The translations under genes and the position numbers were made by a program. The notes beneath the pieces were generated by a model. The model did no database searches. It saw only the letters and a program-made list of their open reading frames with translations, and had not been told where the DNA came from. From positions 248,001-312,000 of the forward strand of contig NZ_JAKLJA010000001.1 in assembly GCF_022213065.1 (NCBI RefSeq): a stretch of DNA of 64,000 nucleotides, given 5' to 3'. How positions within the stretch are numbered: position 1 is the stretch's first letter; every line of letters starts with the position of its first letter. This document shows positions 8,463-15,269 of this stretch, piece after piece. The stretch comes from Paraburkholderia tagetis (lineage in GTDB: Bacteria > Pseudomonadota > Gammaproteobacteria > Burkholderiales > Burkholderiaceae).

Positions 8463-9455
8463 TTAAATGCCGAAATTTTCCAGGCTGGCGGGATGGAACA
8501 ATTCCTTCGCGTCGAGCAGACGACTGGACAAACCTTCTTCATGATGACGCTTCAGGAAGCGGTTCATCGCGTGTTCGTTCGCGGCGAACCCGTATGACCA
8601 GAAGTCTTCACCCATCAGCTTGCGGGCAGCGCGCAACTGGTCTTCGATGAACGGCAGCGTGACTTTGGTAGCGGACGTGTCGGACAGGCGCGCGAGCGCA
8701 ACCGCTTTCGACTTCTCGAATGCCTTCGTCACCGACATCGGTAGCCACGGGTGCTGTTCAACGAGGGTGCGGCGGATGCCGAGCGTGTGCATGATCGGGA
8801 ACAGCTTCGTGCGCCGATACCAGTCGGCGGCCACTGCCTGCGGGTTGTCGAATAAATACTTCACGTTCGGGGCGCCGCGATCGAAACACGACGGCGCACG
8901 CGGGCCGATCAACGCATCGATTTCACCGGCTTCGAGCATGCCGGAAATCGTCTTGCCTTCGGGTGCGTGCTCCAGCTTCACGTCCGCAGGCAGATTCAGC
9001 GTGATCTTCTCGACACGCGCCGGGTCCTCGTAGCCACCGCGCACCCAGGTCACGTCAGACGGTTTTACACCGTACTCCTCTTCAAGAAAGAGGCGCACCC
9101 AGACATTCGCGGTCAGTTGATATTCGGGCACGCCGATGCGCTTGCCCTTCAAGTCCTCCGGCTTGTTGATGCCGGCGTTCGTGTTGACGTACACGGACGT
9201 GTGACGGAACGCGCGCGACGGGAAGACGGGCACGGCGACATACTGCGACGTGCCCGCTGCGGTCTTGACGCAATAGCTGCTCAGCGACAGCTCGCAGATA
9301 TCGTAATCGGCATGGCGGAACGCACGGAAAAAGATTTCCTCAGGCTCCTGCAGCATGAACGTCGGATCGACGCCTTCAATCTGCACGTCTCCATCAACCA
9401 GGGGGCGCATGCGGTCGTAGGGTCCGACCGCAACCGAAAGTGGCAACTTGCTCAC
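8463..9455 (-). CDS. 4,5-dihydroxyphthalate decarboxylase family enzyme (cluster 1)
   Basis: Members (Pht5/OphC) remove one carboxyl group from 4,5-dihydroxyphthalate to give protocatechuate. The 330-residue protein has the periplasmic-binding-protein-like fold of this family but no signal peptide, consistent with a cytoplasmic enzyme. Family stretches are GPYDRMRPLVDGDVQIEGVD, EEIFFRAFRHADYDICELS, GKRIGVPEYQLTANVWVR, VRGGYEDP and LFPIMHTLGIRRTL. It closely matches the copy at 20504 along its whole length, clearly more than the two oxygenases resemble each other. It is the last gene of a leftward operon behind the dihydrodiol dehydrogenase and reductase. The exact substrate may be a ring-substituted analogue. 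Confidence 0.88.
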   Translation of the reverse strand: MSKLPLSVAVGPYDRMRPLVDGDVQIEGVDPTFMLQEPEEIFFRAFRHADYDICELSLSSYCVKTAAGTSQYVAVPVFPSRAFRHTSVYVNTNAGINKPEDLKGKRIGVPEYQLTANVWVRLFLEEEYGVKPSDVTWVRGGYEDPARVEKITLNLPADVKLEHAPEGKTISGMLEAGEIDALIGPRAPSCFDRGAPNVKYLFDNPQAVAADWYRRTKLFPIMHTLGIRRTLVEQHPWLPMSVTKAFEKSKAVALARLSDTSATKVTLPFIEDQLRAARKLMGEDFWSYGFAANEHAMNRFLKRHHEEGLSSRLLDAKELFHPASLENFGI

Positions 9456-9472
9456 ACTGTCTCCTTCAGGAA

Positions 9473-10420
9473 TTAAAGATCAAGGACCAGTTCATCCGAC
9501 TTCGCGCGCGAAACGCAAATCATGATGGCGCTGTCGTGTTCGTCATCATCAAGCACAAAATCGCGATGATCGGCCTCTCCGGAACAAAGTGTCGTCCGGC
9601 AGGCTCCGCAAGTTCCCGCCTCGCAAGAGCTGGGCGTCTCGATGCCTGACTCACGCAACGCTGCCAGGATGCTTTGTCCCGGCGCGACCTGCACGCGGAT
9701 ACCGCTGCGCTGTAGCGTGATGGTGAAGCCGCTCGATGCATCGCCAGTAGAACCGCTGGTGCCGAAATCCTCGAAGTGCACCGCTGACGATGGCCAGCCC
9801 GACGCGCCGTCACGGACAGCCTGCATGAGTGGGCGGGGGCCGCAGCAATACAGGTGCGTATTGCCTTCACGCGTTGCGAGCAGCTTCGCAAAATCGAGTG
9901 ACTGTTCAGGGTTGCCGTAGTCGTGGTGAACCTGCACGCGACACGACGGCAGGGATGAAAACTCGCCGAGAAAGGCGGTCGTCTGGGGCGAGCGCGTGCA
10001 GTACACAAGGCGGTAGCGTGCACCTCGTGCATCCAGTTCGGCCATCATGGCACGCATGGGCGTGATGCCAATACCGCCCGCGATTAGCAGGTAGTCGGAC
10101 GCCTCGTCTGTGAGCGCGAAATAGTTTTCCGGTACCGATACCTTCATCCGCATGCCGACTTTCGCGTCATTGATCATGCTGAGGGAGCCGCCCCGGCTGT
10201 TCGGATCGAGTTTGACCGCGACAATATAGCGGTCGCGCTCGGACGGGGCGTTGCACAGCGAGTAGCGGCGGCCGATACCCGACGGCGTTTGGATCAGCAC
10301 ATGCGCGCCGGCAGTGAATGACGGTAGCGGTTTGCCGTCAGGCGAGCGGAATTCGAATTGGTAAATGCCGTCAGCAAGCGCCGCCTTGCCGGTAACATTG
10401 AGCAGCATTGTGTCATTCAT
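9473..10420 (-). CDS. Phthalate-dioxygenase-type reductase (FMN, 2Fe-2S) of cluster 1
   Basis: A single-chain reductase that passes electrons from NADH through FMN to a plant-type 2Fe-2S centre and then to the Rieske oxygenase. Domains in order: flavin domain (about 1-100, RRYSLCNAPSERDRY), NADH domain (about 105-225, LLIAGGIGITPM, YCCGPRPLM) and C-terminal ferredoxin (about 235-315) with the ligand motif SSCEAGTCGACRTTLC and CVSRAKSDELVLDL at the end. The length of 315 is normal for this class. It lies 6 bases after the dihydrodiol dehydrogenase gene and 17 before the decarboxylase. The partner oxygenase is most likely the divergent gene at 11876. Confidence 0.93.
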   Translation of the reverse strand: MNDTMLLNVTGKAALADGIYQFEFRSPDGKPLPSFTAGAHVLIQTPSGIGRRYSLCNAPSERDRYIVAVKLDPNSRGGSLSMINDAKVGMRMKVSVPENYFALTDEASDYLLIAGGIGITPMRAMMAELDARGARYRLVYCTRSPQTTAFLGEFSSLPSCRVQVHHDYGNPEQSLDFAKLLATREGNTHLYCCGPRPLMQAVRDGASGWPSSAVHFEDFGTSGSTGDASSGFTITLQRSGIRVQVAPGQSILAALRESGIETPSSCEAGTCGACRTTLCSGEADHRDFVLDDDEHDSAIMICVSRAKSDELVLDL

Positions 10421-10426
10421 ATTTCT

Positions 10427-11635
10427 TTAGACCGGTCTTGCCGGTGTCTCCCTGGAATAAAAGGATTTGGGCGCACACTGGTGCGTCAATGAAATTTCGC
10501 AGCCATTGCGTGACGAATGCAGTGCGGCCAGGCAGATCTCGAGGTTGGCCAGTCCCCATTGACCATCGTGCAGCGCTGGCCGGCGCCCGATGATGGCGTC
10601 GTAAAACTCCGCGATCACACGCTCACGCGGCGACGTGTCCGTGCGCAGCTTGAGCGGGGACACGCCCTCATCCGTATAGACGAGCAGCCCATCCGGTGAC
10701 TGACGAATTTCTCCGCGCTCGCAACTGACGAGCGTGAGGCCGAAATGCGGTTGATAGGGCGCGCGGCCGGGAATGGCGTGTTTTGCGCGTTCCTGTTTCG
10801 CGCGCAGTTCGTCCTCGGGCGCGGCGGCCGTGCGTGAGCGTGCAGGGGCATGCGCAGGTGCTTCAAACCCCCATTCGCCAATGCCGCCGACTAGCTCGGT
10901 ACTGGCAAAGCGGCCGTAGCCGTTATAAACAGCCGTTGCCGCCGCACCGTTCGCGAATTCGATAAACACAATATGCGCGCCGGTCGCGCTGCGCTGCGGG
11001 TCAAAATCGAACGCCTTTGCACGCACGGTGCGCGCTTGGCCGCCACACAACAGCCGGATGATGTCGAACTGGTGTGCGCCTTGACGAATCGTTACGCCAC
11101 CGCCTTCACTGTCGTCCAGTTCATCCGGGCGTCGCGGACGATAAATCCAGTCGCTGTAGCACCAGGTGTTCACCATCCGTACTTCACCCAGGTCGCCGCC
11201 CGCGATCAGGTTATGCATCACGTGAATGGGTTCATCGTAGCTGTGCGAATGGCCGACTAGCAGCACAACCCCCGAAATAGTTGCGGTCTCAACCATCGAT
11301 TGCGCATCGGCCAGGCTGGCCGCCATGGGTTTCTCTACGAGGACATGCTTTCGGGCACGGCATGCCAGTTCCACGTGCTCGCGATGCAACTGCGTAGGCG
11401 AGCCCACATACACGCAATCAAGACCAGGATGCAGCAACAGTTCTTCGATCCGGGCGTAGGTCGCAATGCCGAATTCGGCAGCGGCTTGCGCGCGGATCTG
11501 CTCGACAGGATCGACGATGGCGGCCAGTTCGAATTCAGGATGACGGGAGACGGCGGGCAGGAAGGCGCGTGCTGCCGTACCGAATCCGACCATGCCAAGG
11601 CGCACACGCCCTGAAGGTTTCGAGTTTGAGTTCAT
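10427..11635 (-). CDS. Gfo/Idh/MocA oxidoreductase, phthalate dihydrodiol dehydrogenase type (cluster 1)
   Basis: NAD-dependent dehydrogenase that would rearomatise the cis-dihydrodiol formed by the Rieske oxygenase (Pht4/OphB role). The Rossmann motif is GMVGFGTAARAF near the N-terminus, followed by VYVGSPTQLHREH and the Gfo/Idh signature EKPMAASLADA. The start MNSNSK was chosen because GGAG lies 7 bases upstream; a start 8 codons earlier would abut the operator. It has 402 residues. It is the first gene of the leftward operon dehydrogenase-reductase-decarboxylase and diverges from the oxygenase gene across two operators. The paralog at 23325 shares the plan, including the YRPRRPxEL stretch, but is clearly diverged. 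Confidence 0.9.
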   Translation of the reverse strand: MNSNSKPSGRVRLGMVGFGTAARAFLPAVSRHPEFELAAIVDPVEQIRAQAAAEFGIATYARIEELLLHPGLDCVYVGSPTQLHREHVELACRARKHVLVEKPMAASLADAQSMVETATISGVVLLVGHSHSYDEPIHVMHNLIAGGDLGEVRMVNTWCYSDWIYRPRRPDELDDSEGGGVTIRQGAHQFDIIRLLCGGQARTVRAKAFDFDPQRSATGAHIVFIEFANGAAATAVYNGYGRFASTELVGGIGEWGFEAPAHAPARSRTAAAPEDELRAKQERAKHAIPGRAPYQPHFGLTLVSCERGEIRQSPDGLLVYTDEGVSPLKLRTDTSPRERVIAEFYDAIIGRRPALHDGQWGLANLEICLAALHSSRNGCEISLTHQCAPKSFYSRETPARPV

Positions 11636-11659
11636 GGATTCTCCGGGTGCGAGTGCCAT

Positions 11660-11679
11660 AAACTTAGCTAACTAAGTTT
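11660..11679. promoter_or_regulatory. Cluster 1 operator before the dihydrodiol dehydrogenase operon
   Basis: A perfect inverted repeat with 8-base arms, AAACTTAG-CTAA-CTAAGTTT, 24 bases before the chosen start. The core matches the sites at 7020 and 11798. Confidence 0.78.
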
Positions 11680-11797
11680 CCGTTGTCAATTAATCCGTGT
11701 TGCTTGCCTCATGAATCCTGGCGAAGCCGAACCAATGTAGCGCGTGTTCCGGGAATCGTCGGGCTGAAACGTCTGGTAGGTGTTTACCAGCATTGTT

Positions 11798-11813
11798 ACT
11801 TAGGCACCTAAGT
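11798..11813. promoter_or_regulatory. Cluster 1 operator before the oxygenase operon
   Basis: A perfect inverted repeat ACTTAG-GCAC-CTAAGT, 62 bases before the oxygenase start. With the site at 11660 it brackets the divergent promoter region. Confidence 0.78.
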
Positions 11814-11875
11814 TTAAGATGCACAGAAAGTTAGCCGTCGAATCATTTCACCGCAACACATTGAGGGAAACCTGT

Positions 11876-13168
11876 ATGTTGACCGCAGAGCAGAATGAAG
11901 AACTGACGCGCGTGGGGCGCGGCACGCCGATGGGCGACCTGATGCGCCGTTACTGGCACCCGTTCGCCGCGTTGTCGGAAATGGATGGCAAGTGGACAAA
12001 GAGCGTGCGCCTGCTGGGCGAAGACCTCGTGCTGTTCCGCGATCGTCAGGGCAAACTCGGTCTGATCGCGGCACAGTGTCCGCACCGCCGCGCATCCTTC
12101 CTGCACGGTATTCCGACGGAAAATGGCATTCGCTGCCCCTATCACGGCTGGGAATTCAACGGCGCCGGTGAGTGCCTGAACCAGCCCAATGAGAAGGACA
12201 GTTCGGAATTCCGCAAATCCATTGCAACGGACTCCTACCCGATCGAGGAACTGGGCGGCCTGCTGTTTGCGTACATGGGGCCGCCCGAACTGAAACCGTT
12301 GCTGCCGAAATTCGACGGTTTCGTTGCGAAGGGTGCAATCCGCATGATGGGCCGTGTGGTGCTGCCGATCAACTGGTTGCAGATCATGGAGAACTCGCTC
12401 GATCCCGTTCACACCGAGTGGCTGCACGGTCACCACTATGAATTCCTGAAGGAGCAGGAAGGCATCAAGGTCGCAATCAGCACGCACCACGAGAAGATCG
12501 ACTTCAAGGAATTCGAGTACGGCATGACCAAGCACCGTCTGTTGCAAGGTCACTCGGAACAGTCAGACGACTGGCAGGTCGGTCACCCGATCGTGTTCCC
12601 GAACATGCTGGCAGTGGGCAACGGCAACGAGGCGACGCGCTACTACTCGTTCCAGATTCGCGTGCCGGTTGATGACGAGAACACACTGCACCTTTGGTAC
12701 AACGCGTATGTACCGCCGAAGACCGCCGAAGTGCCGGGGTATCTGTACGACAAGGTGTACACGTATAACGTCCCGTACAAGGATGCGGACGGCGAATTCA
12801 TCGTGGACAACGTCGACGGTCAAGACATGATGGCCTGGATCACCCAGGGCACGATTGCCGATCGTACAGCGGAGAACCTGGGTTCGACCGATATCGGCAT
12901 TGCAATGTACCGAAAGATGCTGCGTCGCGAGATCCGCAACGTGGCGGGCGGAAAAGACCCCAAGGGCATCGTGCGCGACGCGGCGAAGAACGAGTGCATC
13001 GTGCTGCCGAATGAGAAGGACAAGCATCACAACAGTGACGGCTTCTCCAGCTTCATGCTGCGCACGCATGCGAAGTATTCGCCAATCGCGCGGGATGTCG
13101 TGAAGGTGTTCGAAGGGCGCAACGTGGAAGGCAACGCGAAGGCAGCGGTCCCAGGCTTCCAGTATTAA
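11876..13168 (+). CDS. Rieske non-heme iron oxygenase alpha subunit, phthalate 4,5-dioxygenase family (cluster 1)
   Basis: The oxygenase component that would dihydroxylate an aromatic dicarboxylate. The 430-residue chain has the Rieske ligands Cys68, His70, Cys87 and His90 (CPHRRA and CPYHGWEF) and the mononuclear iron set Asn173, Asp176, His179 and His184 in NSLDPVHTEWLH. The start MLTAEQNEEL has a GAGGGAAA ribosome site. It is paralogous to the gene at 24517, but outside the cofactor motifs similarity is modest, so the substrate or position of attack probably differs. O-demethylases of the LigXa type share this fold and are an alternative. First gene of a rightward operon; reductase partner at 9473. 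Confidence 0.92.
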   Translation: MLTAEQNEELTRVGRGTPMGDLMRRYWHPFAALSEMDGKWTKSVRLLGEDLVLFRDRQGKLGLIAAQCPHRRASFLHGIPTENGIRCPYHGWEFNGAGECLNQPNEKDSSEFRKSIATDSYPIEELGGLLFAYMGPPELKPLLPKFDGFVAKGAIRMMGRVVLPINWLQIMENSLDPVHTEWLHGHHYEFLKEQEGIKVAISTHHEKIDFKEFEYGMTKHRLLQGHSEQSDDWQVGHPIVFPNMLAVGNGNEATRYYSFQIRVPVDDENTLHLWYNAYVPPKTAEVPGYLYDKVYTYNVPYKDADGEFIVDNVDGQDMMAWITQGTIADRTAENLGSTDIGIAMYRKMLRREIRNVAGGKDPKGIVRDAAKNECIVLPNEKDKHHNSDGFSSFMLRTHAKYSPIARDVVKVFEGRNVEGNAKAAVPGFQY

Positions 13169-13254
13169 AAACAGCGGGTGCCCGGAAGTTTTTGAAAGCG
13201 TCCGGGCACTTTCTCAGACATCGTATGCATGAGACAAGCGGCAGGAGACAAGCG

Positions 13255-14304
13255 ATGAAAGGGCAAACAAGGCGGAGTCGTAACCGCTGGCGCTGGATTA
13301 TTCCGGCGGCACTGGCAGTATCTACCGGATGGCTCGGTACCGCGCACGCCGAGAGTGTGCAGGACTTCTACAGCGGCCGCACGGTGAACATGGACATCGG
13401 CTACTCGGTTGGGGGCGGCTATGACATGTACGCACGGCTGCTCGCTAAACACCTCGGGGATCACCTGCCCGGCAACCCGACCATCACGCCACAAAACATG
13501 CCGGGCGCGGGCAGTCTGAAGGCGGCAAATTATCTCTACAGCGTTGCGCCCAAGGATGGCGCAACGATTGGCACGTTCGGTCGCACGATGCCGGAAGAGC
13601 CGCTGCTCGGCGAAGCAGACTACGACGCACGCAAGCTGGTCTGGCTCGGTAGCATGGACAGCGATGTGTCGTTGTGCGTGACGTGGCATACGTCGCCCAT
13701 CAAGACGTTCCAGGACATGCTCACCAAGCCCTCGCGCTTCGGCGGTCAGGGTGCGGGTTCCGATCCGGACGTGATGGCGAATACCATCAGGAATCTCTTT
13801 CACGCAAAACTGCAACTCGTGACTGGCTATCCCGGCAGTAACGAAAGTGCGCTCGCGATGCAGCGTGGCGAAATCGACGGTGAATGCGGCACGTCGTGGA
13901 GCACGTTGCGCATGCGTCACCCGGACTGGCTGCGGGACCACAAGGTCAATCTGATTGTGCAGATGGCGCTTGAGAAGCACCCGGATCTGCCAGACGTGCC
14001 GCTGTTGTCCGATCTTGCATCCGACGCAGAAACGAAAAAGGTGCTGATGGTTATCGCCGCAAGCCAGGCGCTCGCCCGTCCGTTCGCCGCGCCTCCCGGC
14101 ATTCCTGCTGATCGTGCTGACGCGCTGCGCAAGGCGTTCGCGGACACGATGAAAGACCCGGCATTCCTTGCCGATGCGAAGAGCCTCGGTGTCGAAGTCC
14201 GTTACGTTTCGCCGCAACAGATCAGCACCGTGCTCAAGGACGTTTACGCGACTTCGCCGGATCAGATCGCCAAGGCCAAGGCCGCAGTTGGCGGGCGGAT
14301 GTAA
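13255..14304 (+). CDS. Tripartite tricarboxylate transporter binding protein (TctC/Bug family)
   Basis: A periplasmic solute-binding protein of 349 residues with a basic N-terminus and a signal peptide ending GTAHAES. Bug-family features include GYSVGGGYDMYARLLAKHL, NMPGAGSLKAANYLY and the C-terminal FADTMKDPAFLADAKSLG. The start MKGQTRRSRN follows GGCAGGAGAC. Relatives such as TphC and IphC bind terephthalate and isophthalate, so an aromatic dicarboxylate ligand is likely from context. It follows the oxygenase gene by 86 bases in the same operon, and its membrane partner is the fused TctA-TctB protein at 15263. Confidence 0.9.
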   Translation: MKGQTRRSRNRWRWIIPAALAVSTGWLGTAHAESVQDFYSGRTVNMDIGYSVGGGYDMYARLLAKHLGDHLPGNPTITPQNMPGAGSLKAANYLYSVAPKDGATIGTFGRTMPEEPLLGEADYDARKLVWLGSMDSDVSLCVTWHTSPIKTFQDMLTKPSRFGGQGAGSDPDVMANTIRNLFHAKLQLVTGYPGSNESALAMQRGEIDGECGTSWSTLRMRHPDWLRDHKVNLIVQMALEKHPDLPDVPLLSDLASDAETKKVLMVIAASQALARPFAAPPGIPADRADALRKAFADTMKDPAFLADAKSLGVEVRYVSPQQISTVLKDVYATSPDQIAKAKAAVGGRM

Positions 14305-14320
14305 CGCAACAGACACATGA

Positions 14321-14340
14321 ACGGGGCGGTGCCGCCCCGT
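14321..14340 (+). terminator. Strong intercistronic hairpin after tctC
   Basis: ACGGGGCGG and CCGCCCCGT form a near-perfect stem followed only by TGTT. It lies within the operon, so it is more likely an mRNA-stabilising or partial stop element that leaves the binding protein in excess than a full terminator. Confidence 0.55.
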
Positions 14341-14395
14341 TGTTCAATTGAGCAATCCATCAACTCATCAGTTCATCCATTGCACGAGGGATTTT

Positions 14396-15097
14396 ATGAC
14401 GCTTGAAGAAGCGCAACAGAAGCTCATCGACGCCGGCCGCATCCTCGAAACAAACGGTCAGGGAGATTTCACGCGCGGACACGTGTCGGTGCGCTTGCCG
14501 GGTGACGCGTCGAAGTTCATCATGAAGCCGCACAGCTACGGTTTCGATGAAATCACGCCGGAGAATATCGTCGTGTGCAACCTGGACGGCGAGAAGATCG
14601 GCGGTGCAGGGCGGCGTCACAGCGAGGTGTTCATTCACTCTGAAATCTACAAGGCGCGGCCTGACGTGATGAGCGTGATTCACACGCACCCGATTCACGC
14701 CGTTGCACTGTCTGCCACGGGCAAGCCGTTGAAGATGGTCAGTCAGCCTGCCTGCACCTTCGCGGATGGCGTGCCCTACTACACCGACACGATGAACCTG
14801 ATTCGCACCGAGGACATGGGGCGCGGCGTGGCGATGGCGCTCGGCAATTCGAAAGCGGTGCTGATGCGCAATCACGGTGTAGCGGTTGCCGGTCGCACGA
14901 TCGAGGAAGCGGTGATACTCGCGCTTGCGCTCGATGAGGCCTGCCATATCCAGCTTCTGATGGAAGCGGCAGGCGGTGAAGGCGCCGTGTTTCCGGACGA
15001 GGACGTGCGGCGCCTGCATGATCAGGTGACGCGACCGGAGCAATTCACTATCAATTTCGACTACCTGCGCCGCAAGGTGAATCGCGCTGTGGGCTGA
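14396..15097 (+). CDS. Class II aldolase/adducin family enzyme, possible aromatic carboxylate decarboxylase
   Basis: A metal-dependent enzyme of the class II aldolase fold, 233 residues. The catalytic and metal set is visible: Glu77 in RRHSEVFIHSE, His96 and His98 in VIHTHPIH, and His160 in MRNHGVAVAG. In actinobacterial phthalate pathways a member of this family (PhtC) decarboxylates 3,4-dihydroxyphthalate. Others are fuculose-phosphate aldolase-like or act on hydroxy-oxo-acids after ring cleavage. Here it sits between tctC and tctA in the oxygenase operon, which already has a Pht5-type decarboxylase, so its role is unclear. The start MTLEEAQQ was chosen from the GAGGG ribosome site. Confidence 0.85.
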   Translation: MTLEEAQQKLIDAGRILETNGQGDFTRGHVSVRLPGDASKFIMKPHSYGFDEITPENIVVCNLDGEKIGGAGRRHSEVFIHSEIYKARPDVMSVIHTHPIHAVALSATGKPLKMVSQPACTFADGVPYYTDTMNLIRTEDMGRGVAMALGNSKAVLMRNHGVAVAGRTIEEAVILALALDEACHIQLLMEAAGGEGAVFPDEDVRRLHDQVTRPEQFTINFDYLRRKVNRAVG

Positions 15098-15200
15098 ACG
15101 CGGACGGCAACACAAGGACTGGCAGCGCTGCAACTCGCCGATTCCGGCAAACGCAGCGCTGCTCTGCCATGGGTCATACAGTAACAACGGAGACGACAAC

Positions 15201-15269
15201 ATGTCCGTTCGTCATGATTTGGCGCGTTCACTGCACGCGTATATTCAACAGGAGCGGCATTCATGCTAA
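15201..15269 (+). CDS. Possible 22-residue leader peptide overlapping tctA
   Basis: A short frame, starting MSVRHDLARSLHAYIQQERH then SC, with a weak upstream GGAGACGAC. It ends 7 bases inside the tctA reading frame, in a different frame. The overlap could couple translation of the large membrane protein. It may equally be chance; nothing in the peptide itself is recognisable. Confidence 0.3.
   Translation: MSVRHDLARSLHAYIQQERHSC

Noticed and set aside
8349..8597. Small basic protein after the cluster 1 porin
   Set aside because: The frame runs antisense into the decarboxylase gene and has no good ribosome site.
11660..11813. Insertion-sequence ends suggested by short inverted repeats
   Set aside because: The repeats recur at promoters with no transposase nearby and match a MarR operator pattern instead.
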